Shown here piece after piece: positions 50,836 to 59,665 of a stretch of DNA of 64,000 bases. The stretch comes from Acidobacteriota bacterium. Lineage in GTDB: Bacteria > Acidobacteriota > Holophagae > Holophagales > Holophagaceae. The notes below the pieces were generated by a model. The model did no database searches. It was not told where the DNA came from and worked only from the letters and a program-made list of their open reading frames with translations. The stretch's first letter is position 1. Each line of letters begins with the position of its first letter. A program made the position numbers and the translations under genes. The DNA is taken from positions 124,001 to 188,000 of the forward strand of contig JACPYP010000016.1 in the NCBI GenBank assembly GCA_016195985.1. The letters run 5' to 3'.

Positions 50836-51809
50836 GGGTTTCCGGAGTGGAAGCGGAGGCGTTCCAGATGGGGCAGCAGGTCTGCCGGGTCCAGTCTGTC
50901 CATGCCTCCGGCGAGATCCGCCTCGGGGCCGGGGTACTGAAGCACCTGCACACTGGATCCCAGCGGCGCCCAGCGGTCGGGGCTGTGGTTGGGGCGCAGG
51001 CCCATGAGGCAGAGCAGGGGCCGTCCCAGGGCCGCGGCCATATGGGCGGGGCCAGAGGAGGGGCTGAGGATGGCATCGCAGGCGGCCAGGCGCGCCAACA
51101 GCCCCCGCAGGTCCGCGGGCGGCAGATCCGAGAGCTCCGGGGGACCCAGCGGGATGGGGGTCCATCCGGCGGCGGCGAAGGCGGGCAGGGCGGCCTTCCA
51201 CCAGGCCTGGCTGGGACTGGCCCCCGCCCCGCTGCCCTGGAAGAAGATGCCCAGGCGGGGCCGGGTGAAGGCCTGCAGGTCCCGTTCGCCCTGGTCTTGT
51301 TCGGCCCCTGAAAGGAACAGGCGGGGCGTTTCGGGGGCGCCGCCGTCCAGGCCCCAGGGACTCAGGAAATCCATGACGTTCATGGCTTCGTGGCGGCCGC
51401 TTCCATAGCGTCCCTTCCAGAGCAGGTGCGTGGCGGCGAGGATCTGGGGCAGGCCCCGGGCCCTGGCCACCCGGATGGGGACTCCGGCCTGCTTGGCGGC
51501 CACGGTGACCGTCTTGTCCCGGTGGCCCAGGTTGAGCACGGCCTGGGGTTTCAGCTGGGCGAACAGGCCGGCCAGATCCTGGCCCTCGGCGCGGAGGTGG
51601 ACTCCGGCCACATCCGGATGCTCCTGCATCAGGGGCGCGGCATAGGGCCTCACCAGCCAGTGGATCTCCAGCTTCGGATGCCGGGCGAGAAGCCGCTGCT
51701 GGACAGGCAGGGACACCAGCAGGTCCCCCAGGGCGTCAGTGCGGGCAAGGAGCACGCGCTCCCTTCCCTCGAAGGACAGCTTCTGTTGGCCGGGCAGGAG
51801 GTGCTTCAC
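50832..51809 (-). CDS. Glycosyltransferase family 9 (heptosyltransferase-like), second gene
   Basis: A 325-residue GT9 protein with N-terminal VLLARTDALGDLLVSLPVQQ, the acceptor-side signature RTDALGD of heptosyltransferases, and the donor-site segment ILSPSSGPAHMAAALGRPLL. It is the first gene of the pair and is translationally coupled to the second (ATGA). The pair would add successive core heptoses. It is divergent from the sigma-54 regulator, 28 bases away. Confidence 0.9.
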   Translation of the reverse strand: MKHLLPGQQKLSFEGRERVLLARTDALGDLLVSLPVQQRLLARHPKLEIHWLVRPYAAPLMQEHPDVAGVHLRAEGQDLAGLFAQLKPQAVLNLGHRDKTVTVAAKQAGVPIRVARARGLPQILAATHLLWKGRYGSGRHEAMNVMDFLSPWGLDGGAPETPRLFLSGAEQDQGERDLQAFTRPRLGIFFQGSGAGASPSQAWWKAALPAFAAAGWTPIPLGPPELSDLPPADLRGLLARLAACDAILSPSSGPAHMAAALGRPLLCLMGLRPNHSPDRWAPLGSSVQVLQYPGPEADLAGGMDRLDPADLLPHLERLRFHSGNP

Positions 51810-51837
51810 GGGACTCCTGGAAAGGGTTCAGGATAGG

Positions 51838-53343
51838 ATGAGTGACTCGATGCGTCACACTCCCAGGGCGTCACATTCACAGGTTGCCATGCCCCTTGCC
51901 ACGACCCAACGGATCTTGCTGGTGGAGGATGAACCGGGCCTTCGGGAGGTTCTGACTCTGGCCCTGGAAGGGGCCGGCTTTTGCTGCGAAGCCGCAGCGG
52001 GCCTGGAAGAGGGCCTGCGGGCCCTGCGGGAAGCCACCTATGACGGGGTGCTTTCCGACCTGAAGCTCAAGGATGGTTCGGGCATCGAGCTGCTCACCTG
52101 GATGAAGGAGCAGGGCCTGGACACGCCGGTGGTCATCATGACCGCCTACGCCACCACGGAAACCACGGTGCAGGCCCTCAACCAGGGGGCCGTGGATTTC
52201 ATCACCAAGCCCTTCAAGCATGAGGAGCTCATCGCCACCCTCAAGGGCCTGCTGACCGCCGCTGGGCCCGAAACCGTGCCGCCGCCGGATCTGGGCGAGC
52301 TGGTGGGCGTGGGGCACGTCATGAGGAAGATCAATGCCCTCATCGGCAAGGTTTCGCGGGCCGACACCACCGTGCTGATCACCGGCGAGAGCGGCACCGG
52401 CAAGGAGGTGGTGGCGCGGCTCATCCACCGCCATTCGGACCGCTCCAAGGGCCCCTTCGTGGCCGTGAATTGCGGAGCGCTGCCCGAGGCCCTGCTGGAA
52501 AGCGAATTGTTCGGTTTCGAGAAGGGCGCCTTCACGGGCGCCACGGCCATGAAGCGGGGCCTGTTCGAAGAGGCCGGTGGAGGCATTCTCTTCCTTGACG
52601 AGATCGGGGAAATGCCCCTGGCCCTCCAGGTGAAGCTGCTGCGAGTGCTGCAGGAGCACAAGGTGCGGCGCCTGGGGGCCACCGAGGAGCGGCCCATGGA
52701 CGTGCGGGTCATCGCCGCCACCAACCGCGATCTGCGGGCCCGGGCCGAATCCGGCGCCTTCCGGGAGGATCTCTACTACCGCATCAACATCCTCCAGATC
52801 GAGATGCCGCCCCTGCGGGAGCGGCCCGAGGATCTGCCCGTGCTGGCCGAGCATTTCATCCGCCGCTTCTGCCACAAGCTGGGCAAGCCGCCCATGCAGC
52901 TGCATCCGGAAACCATGGCCCAGTTGCTGTCCTACCGGTTCCCCGGCAACGTGCGGGAGCTGGAGAACCTCATGGAGCGCTGCGTGGCGCTCAACCCCGG
53001 CGGCCCCATCACCCGGGACCTGCTGCCGGACGGCTTCGGGCAGGGCAGCGCCCCGGAGGGCGCCCCCTTGCCCGCGCCCCTGGGGATCCCCCCCGAGGGT
53101 TTCGATCTGGAAGCCTGGATCCAGGCGCTCAAAGGGCATTTTTTGCGCAAGGCCCTGGACGAGGTGGGCGGCGTCAAGACCAAGGCGGGCAAGCGCCTCG
53201 GCATGAGCTTCCGGGCCTACCGCTACTGGCTGGCCGAACTGGGCGGCCTGGAGGCCCTGCAGGCTGATTTCCCCTGGCCATCGGATTTCCCCGCTCCCGC
53301 GGTAGACGAAAGCGGGGGAACCGAAGGGTCCAAGGAGGCATGA
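51838..53343 (+). CDS. Sigma-54-dependent response regulator, PilR/NtrC type
   Basis: A 501-residue activator. It has a receiver domain with D74 (GVLSDLKLKDGSG), an AAA+ domain with Walker A GESGTGKE (183-190), the sigma-54 contact loop GAFTGA (230-235) and Walker B FLDEIGEMP, and a Fis-type HTH at the C-terminus (VKTKAGKRLGMSFRAYRYWL) close in form to that of PilR. On phosphorylation it should activate RpoN promoters. Start ATG 51838 follows AGGATAGG; ATG 51889 is an alternative. A pilin-like gene follows directly. No histidine kinase gene is adjacent. Confidence 0.92.
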   Translation: MSDSMRHTPRASHSQVAMPLATTQRILLVEDEPGLREVLTLALEGAGFCCEAAAGLEEGLRALREATYDGVLSDLKLKDGSGIELLTWMKEQGLDTPVVIMTAYATTETTVQALNQGAVDFITKPFKHEELIATLKGLLTAAGPETVPPPDLGELVGVGHVMRKINALIGKVSRADTTVLITGESGTGKEVVARLIHRHSDRSKGPFVAVNCGALPEALLESELFGFEKGAFTGATAMKRGLFEEAGGGILFLDEIGEMPLALQVKLLRVLQEHKVRRLGATEERPMDVRVIAATNRDLRARAESGAFREDLYYRINILQIEMPPLRERPEDLPVLAEHFIRRFCHKLGKPPMQLHPETMAQLLSYRFPGNVRELENLMERCVALNPGGPITRDLLPDGFGQGSAPEGAPLPAPLGIPPEGFDLEAWIQALKGHFLRKALDEVGGVKTKAGKRLGMSFRAYRYWLAELGGLEALQADFPWPSDFPAPAVDESGGTEGSKEA

Positions 53344-53432
53344 TGCCCATGAATGCTTGCTTTTCCAGCCATTTCTGGCACACTGATCCGCTCGGATGCG
53401 CCCCATCCGAGCCCTCCTCCCGGACTCTTCCC

Positions 53433-53903
53433 ATGACCCCGAACCACGCCCGACGCAGGACCGAAGGCTTCTCGCTGCTGGAATTGCTGGTGGCCATGAT
53501 GATCATCGCCGTCATCGCGACGCTGGGCTTCAGCCAGTACCGGAAGCACTCGGCCCAGGCCAACTACATCAAGGCCCAGGACGACCTCAAGATCGTGGGA
53601 GAGGGGCTCGACCAGTACTACCTCAAGCACAACGCCTACCCGGATTTCGGCAGCTACGACGCCATGGTCGACGGCAATTCCCCCCTGGTGAAGGAGAACC
53701 TCATCAAGGTGGGGATGTCCGCCACGGACCCCTTCAAGCAGCCCTACGAAGGGCGTTCCTCCCGCAACACCTACGAGCTGAAGTGCGCGGGCGACCCCTC
53801 CAACCCGGACGACGCGGGCCCCATCATCCGCACGCCCAATGGCTTCACCGCGAACACCGCCCCCAAGGGGGAACCCGCCGGGGACGCCGGAGCCAAGAAG
53901 TGA
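53433..53903 (+). CDS. Pilin/GspG-like pseudopilin
   Basis: A 156-residue protein with leader MTPNHARRRTEG, cleavage site G12/F13 and hydrophobic helix FSLLELLVAMMIIAVIATLG, with Glu at +5. The C-terminal domain (LDQYYLKHNAYPDFGSYDA, DPFKQPYEG, NTYELKCAG) resembles major pseudopilins of type II secretion and short pilins. Start choice is uncertain: AAGGAGG precedes ATG codons at 53340-53349, which would give an implausibly long leader of about 40 residues. The stop overlaps the GTG of the next gene. Confidence 0.85.
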   Translation: MTPNHARRRTEGFSLLELLVAMMIIAVIATLGFSQYRKHSAQANYIKAQDDLKIVGEGLDQYYLKHNAYPDFGSYDAMVDGNSPLVKENLIKVGMSATDPFKQPYEGRSSRNTYELKCAGDPSNPDDAGPIIRTPNGFTANTAPKGEPAGDAGAKK

Positions 53904-54433
53904 TCGATCTCCACAAGCTGCCCCCCGAGGGCGTCCGCCAGGCCGGCACCACTGACAAGCTGGAGCTGGAAGGGGATGTGTCCCTCCGCGACCTGGCCTG
54001 GTCCGTGTTCGTGCTGCCTTCGGATGGCGACGTTTTCATCGAGGTGAAGGGGCAGGCCCTTTGGCAGGGCTGCTGCTGCCGCTGTCTCGCCCCCCTGGAC
54101 CGCCCCCTGACGGTCGAAAGCCAGTTTCTCGGCAGCAAGGACGCGGACCTGGTGGGACGCGGCTCCCACGCCCTGGGATCCCAGGATCTCGACGTGGTGT
54201 TCCTGCCCGAGGACAGCCTCGACGAGGCCGAACTGGTCCGCGAACAGTTCGAATTGCAGGCTCCCATGCACCCGCTGTGCGCGGAGGACTGCAAAGGGCT
54301 TTGCCCCAACTGCGGCAAGAATTGGAACAAGGGACTCTGCCACTGCCGTCCCGAAGCCGATCAGATTCCATCGGCGCTCAACCGGGCCCTCACCAAGGCC
54401 CTGGCGGGAATCAAGCTGGACCCGGAATCCTGA
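53900..54433 (+). CDS. yceD: DUF177 (YceD-like) protein
   Basis: A 177-residue protein with the family pattern of a central Cys pair (CCCRCLAPL) and the C-terminal CAEDCKGLCPNCGKNWNKG. It is encoded immediately before rpmF, as in most bacteria. The family is linked to 23S rRNA/large-subunit assembly in plants and bacteria, with no enzymatic activity known. The start GTG 53900 overlaps the pilin-like gene's stop (GTGA). Confidence 0.9.
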   Translation: MIDLHKLPPEGVRQAGTTDKLELEGDVSLRDLAWSVFVLPSDGDVFIEVKGQALWQGCCCRCLAPLDRPLTVESQFLGSKDADLVGRGSHALGSQDLDVVFLPEDSLDEAELVREQFELQAPMHPLCAEDCKGLCPNCGKNWNKGLCHCRPEADQIPSALNRALTKALAGIKLDPES

Positions 54434-54486
54434 ACCCCTTAACCTGGAACATTGCGTTCTTTCGTTTTTACTCCTAGGAGCAAGCC

Positions 54487-54672
54487 ATGCCGAATCCCAA
54501 GCGCCGCCATTCCAAGGCCCGCCGTGACCGCCGGCGCACCCATGATTCGCTGGAAGTCATGAGCGCCAGCACCTGCCCCAACTGCCAGACCCCCAAGCTG
54601 CCGCACCGCGTTTGCCCCAGCTGCGGTTTCTACCGCGGCAAGCTGGCCGTCCGCGTTTCCGCGAACGCTTAA
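54487..54672 (+). CDS. rpmF: 50S ribosomal protein L32
   Basis: A 61-residue ribosomal protein with the standard N-terminus MPNPKRRHSKARRDRRRTHD and four Cys in two CxxC pairs (CPNC, CPSC) that bind zinc. AGGAG precedes the ATG. It is the usual partner of the upstream DUF177 gene and downstream plsX in a widely conserved cluster joining ribosome and membrane-lipid synthesis. Confidence 0.97.
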   Translation: MPNPKRRHSKARRDRRRTHDSLEVMSASTCPNCQTPKLPHRVCPSCGFYRGKLAVRVSANA

Positions 54673-54682
54673 GGACCGGCCG

Positions 54683-55708
54683 GTGGACGGCCATCGCATT
54701 GCACTGGATGTCATGGGGGGCGACCATGCCCCCCATGCCACGCTGCAGGGGGCCTGTGAGGCCCTGGCAGCTTGGCCCGGGCTCCACCTGCTGCTGGTGG
54801 GCGACGAAGGGGTGTTGAAGCCCCTGTTGCCCAAGTACGGCTTCACTCCGGATCTGCTGGCCCGCGTCGAACTGGTCCACGCGTCCCAGACCGTGGTCAT
54901 GGAGGACAAGGCCACCAGCATCTTGAAGGAAAAGAAGGACAGCTCCATCCGCGTGGCGGCCCAGCTCGTCCGCGAGGGCCGCGCCCACGGCGTGGTATCC
55001 ATGGGGCACACGGGCGCCGCCATGGTGGCGTCCAGCCTGGTTATCGGCAAGCTGGAAGGGGTGGATCGCCCGGCCCTGGCCAGCGTGCTGCCCAACATGA
55101 AGGGCTGCCCCACGGTGCTGCTGGACGTGGGCGCCAACGTGGACTGCCGGGCTGAGCACATCGCCCAGTTCGCGGTCATGGGCTCTGTCTACGCCGAGCA
55201 GGTGCTCGGCCTCGACCGGCCCCGCGTCGGCATCCTCAGCGTCGGCGAGGAGGATGGCAAGGGCACGGACGTGACCAAGGAAGCCTCGGCCATGCTCCGG
55301 GATCTGGAGATCCGCTTCGATGGCAACGCCGAAGGCCGGGACATCTGGAACGGCAATTTCGATGTCATCGCCTGCGATGGTTTCGTGGGCAACGTGGTGC
55401 TCAAGTCCAGCGAGGCGTTGGCAGAGGGCATCCTCAACGGCCTGCGCGACAGTTTCATGGAAAGCGCCATCACCAAGTTCGCCGGTCTGCTCGCCAAGCC
55501 CGCCATGAGGCGTTTCAAGAAGAAGCTCGACTATGCGGAGTACGGCGGGGCCCCCCTGCTGGGCGTCAAGGGCGTGAGCATCATCGGCCACGGCCGCAGC
55601 GACGCCAAGGCCGTGCGCAACGGCATCCGCGCCGCCCTGCGCGCCGCCGAGCACCGCCTCCACGAGCGCATCCAGGAGCGCGTGGCGCTGCTGCTTCCGC
55701 AAGACTGA
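54683..55708 (+). CDS. plsX: Phosphate acyltransferase PlsX
   Basis: A 341-residue enzyme that makes acyl-phosphate from acyl-ACP for phospholipid synthesis. It has the typical N-terminus IALDVMGGDHAPHATLQGA, the segment VSMGHTGAAMVAS and the C-terminal LLGVKGVSIIGHGRSDAKA. The start is GTG at 54683, ten bases after rpmF. In many genomes fabH follows; here a repeat and then fabD follow instead. Confidence 0.96.
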   Translation: MDGHRIALDVMGGDHAPHATLQGACEALAAWPGLHLLLVGDEGVLKPLLPKYGFTPDLLARVELVHASQTVVMEDKATSILKEKKDSSIRVAAQLVREGRAHGVVSMGHTGAAMVASSLVIGKLEGVDRPALASVLPNMKGCPTVLLDVGANVDCRAEHIAQFAVMGSVYAEQVLGLDRPRVGILSVGEEDGKGTDVTKEASAMLRDLEIRFDGNAEGRDIWNGNFDVIACDGFVGNVVLKSSEALAEGILNGLRDSFMESAITKFAGLLAKPAMRRFKKKLDYAEYGGAPLLGVKGVSIIGHGRSDAKAVRNGIRAALRAAEHRLHERIQERVALLLPQD

Positions 55709-55715
55709 TTTTCCT

Positions 55716-55780
55716 GCCACGGATGAACACAGATGAACACGGATGATTTTGATCTGAGTTCATCCGAGTTCATCTGTGGC
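55716..55780. repeat. Inverted repeat built from the 10-base word GGATGAACAC
   Basis: The left arm (from 55716) holds GCCACGGATGAACACAGATG and then GAACACGGATG. The right arm (55756-55780) is its imperfect reverse complement GAGTTCATCCGAGTTCATCT plus GTGGC. It fills the gap between plsX and fabD. Different word from the GCCTTGGT and ACACAGAGG repeats, but the same architecture. Confidence 0.85.
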
Positions 55781-55800
55781 CAAATTCTTTTGAGGTGGTT

Positions 55801-56739
55801 ATGAGCAAGGTGGCATGGCTGTTTCCGGGGCAGGGTTCGCAGGCGGTGGGCATGGGGATGGCGCTGGCGCAGGCTGAGCCCGCGGCCCAGGCCTTGCTGA
55901 AGGAGGCGGACGCGGCACTGGGGTTCTCGCTCTCGCAGCTCATGGCCGAGGGGCCGGAAGAGACCCTGAAGCTCACCGAGCACACCCAGCCCGCCATCCT
56001 CACCCACAGCCTCATGGTGGCCAGGGCCTGGGGCTCCCGTCTGCCGAAGCCCGACTTCGCCGCGGGCCATTCCCTGGGCGAGTACAGCGCCCTGGTGGCC
56101 CTGGGCGTCCTGGACTTCGCCGATGCCCTGCGCACCGTGCGTGAGCGGGGCCGGGCCATGCAGGTGGCCGTGCCGGTGGGCGTGGGCGCCATGGCGGCCC
56201 TGCTGGGCATGAGTCTCGCCGACGTGGAAGCCAGCTGCGCGGAGGCAGCCGCCCGCACCGGCAAGATCGTCGTGCCCGCCAACTTCAACGGCCCTGGCCA
56301 GATCGTCATCGCGGGCCACACCGAGGCCGTGGAGGCGGCGCTGGAGGCCGCCAAGGCGCGCGGCGGCCGGAAGGCCCTGAAGCTGCCGGTGAGCGCTCCC
56401 TTCCACTCGCCCCTCATGGAGCCCGCCAAGACGCACATGGAGCCCATCCTGAGGGATTTGGCCTTCAGGGCCCCCATGTGCCCCCTGGTGAACAACGTGG
56501 ACGCCAAGGCCGTGTCCGATCCCGAGGTCCTGCGCGATGGCCTGGTGCGCCAAATCCCCGGCGCGGTGCGCTGGCAGGCCACCCTGGACCTGCTGCTGGA
56601 TGAGGGCGTCACCACGTTCCTGGAACTGGGCCCGGGCAAAGTGCTGGCCGGACTCGTGAAGCGGCAGGCCAAGGAGCGCGGCCTCGACGTGGCGGCGCTC
56701 AGCTTCGGCGCTCCGGAGGATCTGGCCCAGTTGGGCTGA
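55801..56739 (+). CDS. fabD: Malonyl-CoA:ACP transacylase FabD
   Basis: A 312-residue enzyme that loads malonate onto acyl carrier protein. The oxyanion motif is PGQGSQAVG, the nucleophile S91 is in GHSLGEYSAL, and the catalytic His is in LPVSAPFHSPLM. ATG 55801 is preferred to GTG 55795 because GAGG is then six bases away. It is followed by a 237-base gap, so fabG and acpP are not in this cluster. Confidence 0.96.
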   Translation: MSKVAWLFPGQGSQAVGMGMALAQAEPAAQALLKEADAALGFSLSQLMAEGPEETLKLTEHTQPAILTHSLMVARAWGSRLPKPDFAAGHSLGEYSALVALGVLDFADALRTVRERGRAMQVAVPVGVGAMAALLGMSLADVEASCAEAAARTGKIVVPANFNGPGQIVIAGHTEAVEAALEAAKARGGRKALKLPVSAPFHSPLMEPAKTHMEPILRDLAFRAPMCPLVNNVDAKAVSDPEVLRDGLVRQIPGAVRWQATLDLLLDEGVTTFLELGPGKVLAGLVKRQAKERGLDVAALSFGAPEDLAQLG

Positions 56740-56976
56740 ACCGCCTGGAAATCCTTGAAAGGGGCCTCTCCGGAGGCCCTGCTCTTGCATGGCAAGAAAG
56801 CGGCAGATCCGCGCCCAGAGCCCACTCGCGCGGACCGGCGCCGGGCAAAGTGTGATGAATGCCAACCTTCGGAGCGGCTAGGGTAAACAGATCGCCGCGA
56901 ATCATGTCTCGTGCGCGGGAGATCGGGCTGAGACGCAGTCCGGCCGCCCCTCATCCACTCCCTCCCGGAGGTGCCC
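56740..56976. other. Gene-free gap between fabD and korA
   Basis: Contains a short 7-base hairpin (GGGCCTC at 56762-56768 with GAGGCCC at 56773-56779) that has no T-run, so it is at best a weak terminator. The korA promoter should lie in the remainder, but no good -35/-10 pair was found. Confidence 0.5.
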
Positions 56977-58767
56977 ATGCGCAAGGATCTCGTCTTCGGA
57001 ATGGCAGGTTCAGGAGGAGACGGCATCGTCTCCGCCGGGGACTCGCTGCTCCAGGCCGCGGCTGCGGAGGGCTACCACGGTGTCATGACCAAGAGCTTCG
57101 GATCCCAGATCCGGGGCGGGGAATCCTCCTGCCGCGTCCGCATCAGCACCTCGCCCATTCTCAATCCCGGCGGCAATCTGGACGTGGCGGTGGCCCTGAA
57201 CTGGGAGGACTTCCTCAAGTTCGGCGCCGAACTGCCCGTGAGCGGAAACACCGTGGTGATCTACGAGGCCGCCACCAACATCCCGGTGGATCAGATCCCC
57301 CTGGTGGGCGTGACGCCCCTGCAGGTCATCGCCGTTCCCATCGCCGCCATGGCCAAGGAAACGGCCGGCACCGAGCGCGCCAAGAACACCGTGGTGCTGG
57401 GCCTCATCGCCGGCTGGTTCGGCATCGGCGCCGTGGCCGTCATGAAGGGCATCCGGAAGAAGCTTGCGAAGAAGGGCGAAGAGCTGGTGGAAGCCAATCA
57501 GCGCGCCTTCGACGCGGGCCGCGCCTTCGCCATGGAGCACCCGCTCAAGGTGAGCATGGCCATCGAGCCCTCGGAAACCAAGGGCCAGGTGAAGCTCATC
57601 ACGGACGGCAACGACATGTGCGCCGCGGCGGCCATCTTCGCGGGCTGCCAGTTCTTCGGCGGCTACCCCATCACGCCCTCCACCGAGATCATGCAGTTCT
57701 TCACGGACCAGGTCTGGAAGTACGGCGGCGCCGTGCTGCAGGCCGAGGACGAGATCGCGGGCATCGGCGCGGCCGTGGGCGCCTCCTTCGCGGGCAAGAA
57801 ATCCATGACCGCCACCAGCGGCCCGGGCCTCTCCCTCAAATCCGAAATGATGGGCCTGGCCAGCATCGCCGAACTGCCCCTCGTCATCGTGGACGTGCAG
57901 CGCGGCGGCCCTTCCACGGGCCTGCCCACCAAGACCGAGCAGTCCGATCTCTTCGCCGCGGCCTTCTCCGCCCACGGCGACGTGATCCGCCCCGTGCTGG
58001 CGCCCACCTCTGTGGCGGACATGTTCCGCATCACCGTGGAGGCTTTCAACATCGCCGAGTACTACCAGACGCCGGTGATCGTGCTGTCCGACCAGGAGAT
58101 CGCCGCCCGCAAGGAGACGCTGGATCCCATCGACACCAGCCAGTTCAAGATCGTGGACCGGCTGCGCCCCACCGCCACCGATCTGCAGGACTACAGGCGC
58201 TTCAAACAGACGGAGAACCACATCAGTCCCATCAGCCACCCTGGCATGCTGGGCGGAACCTACCTGGCTTCCGGCATCGAGCACGTGGAATCCGGCGCTC
58301 CGACCAACAGCGGTTCGGTCCATGCGCGAATGAATGACAAGCGCACGAAGAAGTTCGATCCCTTGAAAGAACGGCGCGACCTCTTCGAGGTGCTGGGCAA
58401 TCCCGACGCCCCCATCGCCATGGTGGCCTGGGGCAGCGTGGCGGGCGTCTGCCGCGAGGCGCTGGCCATGGCCCAGGCCAAGGGGCTCGATGTGAAGCTG
58501 CTGGTGCCCTACCTGCTCTACCCCGTGGCCGAAGGGATCTACAACGATTTCTTCCGGTCGGTGCAGAAGGGCCTCGTCATCGAGCAGACGCACCTGGCCC
58601 AGACCTTCAAGCTGCTCCGCATGCACCTCGACCTGCCCAAGGGCGTCAAGCCTCTGGCCCGCAGCGGCGCCAACCCCTTCCTGCCCGGCGAGATCGTCGC
58701 CGCCCTCCAGAATCTCCTCGCAGAGCTGCAGCGCAGCCACGAGGGCAACCTCCAGCCCCAGGAGTGA
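56977..58767 (+). CDS. korA: 2-oxoacid:ferredoxin oxidoreductase, fused gamma-alpha subunit
   Basis: A 596-residue protein. Residues about 1-185 are the gamma domain (MAGSGGDGIVSAGDSL, SFGSQIRGGESSCRVR). From about 205 on is the alpha domain (GNDMCAAAAIFAGCQFFGGYPITPSTE, split here by motif, and ATSGPGLSLKSEMMGLA). The YPITPSTE and GPGLSLK motifs are typical of 2-oxoglutarate:ferredoxin oxidoreductases, which decarboxylate 2-oxoacids to acyl-CoA while reducing ferredoxin. It works with KorB downstream. ATG 56977 follows GGAGG. Confidence 0.92.
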   Translation: MRKDLVFGMAGSGGDGIVSAGDSLLQAAAAEGYHGVMTKSFGSQIRGGESSCRVRISTSPILNPGGNLDVAVALNWEDFLKFGAELPVSGNTVVIYEAATNIPVDQIPLVGVTPLQVIAVPIAAMAKETAGTERAKNTVVLGLIAGWFGIGAVAVMKGIRKKLAKKGEELVEANQRAFDAGRAFAMEHPLKVSMAIEPSETKGQVKLITDGNDMCAAAAIFAGCQFFGGYPITPSTEIMQFFTDQVWKYGGAVLQAEDEIAGIGAAVGASFAGKKSMTATSGPGLSLKSEMMGLASIAELPLVIVDVQRGGPSTGLPTKTEQSDLFAAAFSAHGDVIRPVLAPTSVADMFRITVEAFNIAEYYQTPVIVLSDQEIAARKETLDPIDTSQFKIVDRLRPTATDLQDYRRFKQTENHISPISHPGMLGGTYLASGIEHVESGAPTNSGSVHARMNDKRTKKFDPLKERRDLFEVLGNPDAPIAMVAWGSVAGVCREALAMAQAKGLDVKLLVPYLLYPVAEGIYNDFFRSVQKGLVIEQTHLAQTFKLLRMHLDLPKGVKPLARSGANPFLPGEIVAALQNLLAELQRSHEGNLQPQE

Positions 58768-58775
58768 GGTCGACC

Positions 58776-59657
58776 ATGAGCGCAACCGGCACCTGCGAAT
58801 ACCAAGCGAAGGACTACAAGAGCGACCTGAAGCCCATCTGGTGTCCCGGATGCGGCGACTTCTCCGTGGTGCAGGGCATCTACCGGGCTTTGGCGGCCGT
58901 AGGACGGCCCCCCCACGAGATCGCCTTCGTTTCGGGCATCGGCTGTTCCAGCCGCATCCCCGGCTACACCACGGCCTACGGCTTCAACAGCGTCCATGGG
59001 CGCGCCCTCCCCATCGCCCAGGGCATCAAGCTGGCCAACCCCGACCTGCTGGTGCTGGCCGCCGGCGGCGACGGCGACGGTTTCTCCATCGGCGGCGGAC
59101 ACATCGCCCACCTCATCCGCCGCAACATGGACATCACCTACATCGTGATGGACAACCAGATCTACGGCCTGACCAAGGGCCAGCTCTCGCCCACTTCCCA
59201 GAAAGGCCGCATCACCTGCACGTCCAGGTACGGAAGCCTGGAAGAGCCCGTGAATCCGCTGCTCTACGTGCTGGCCTACGGCGCCGGCTTCGTGGCCCAG
59301 GCCTCGCCCACGGATCTGGCGGGCATGGCCTCCACCATTGAGGCTGCGATCCGCTATCCAGGTTTCGCCTTCGTGAACATTCAGTCTCCCTGCGTCACCT
59401 ACGGCGAAGAGGCCCAGCAGATCAAGGGCCTCAAGGCCATCAGCGAAACGCTGGACAGCCTCGGCCACAATCCGGCGGATCGCCTCGCCGCCATGGACTT
59501 GGCCCAGCAGTACGGCGAGAAGCTGCACCTGGGCGTGTTCTACCGCAATCCCGAGCCTCCGCCCACCTATGGCGATCTGGTGAAGGAACGCCAGGCGGCG
59601 CTCTCCAAGGATGCCCTCCCCAAGGAGCGCATCCTGGACCTCTTCATCAAAAAGTAG
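58776..59657 (+). CDS. korB: 2-oxoacid:ferredoxin oxidoreductase beta subunit
   Basis: A 293-residue thiamine diphosphate- and 4Fe-4S-binding subunit. N-terminal Cys ligands are in WCPGCGDF and SGIGCSSR. The TPP/Mg motif is GGDGDGFSIGG (with GDGD), followed by MDNQIYGLTKGQ. ATG 58776 follows GAGG. It forms the catalytic pair with korA; the substrate, most likely 2-oxoglutarate or pyruvate, cannot be fixed from sequence alone. Confidence 0.93.
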   Translation: MSATGTCEYQAKDYKSDLKPIWCPGCGDFSVVQGIYRALAAVGRPPHEIAFVSGIGCSSRIPGYTTAYGFNSVHGRALPIAQGIKLANPDLLVLAAGGDGDGFSIGGGHIAHLIRRNMDITYIVMDNQIYGLTKGQLSPTSQKGRITCTSRYGSLEEPVNPLLYVLAYGAGFVAQASPTDLAGMASTIEAAIRYPGFAFVNIQSPCVTYGEEAQQIKGLKAISETLDSLGHNPADRLAAMDLAQQYGEKLHLGVFYRNPEPPPTYGDLVKERQAALSKDALPKERILDLFIKK

Positions 59658-59665
59658 GAGGTTCC

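Noticed and set aside
53375-53392. Sigma-54 promoter ahead of the pseudopilin (CTGGCACACTGATCCGC)
   Set aside because: The -24 element is good, but the -12 dinucleotide is one base off the fixed spacing and TTG is missing.
56762-56779. Terminator after fabD
   Set aside because: The stem is only seven bases and no T-run follows.
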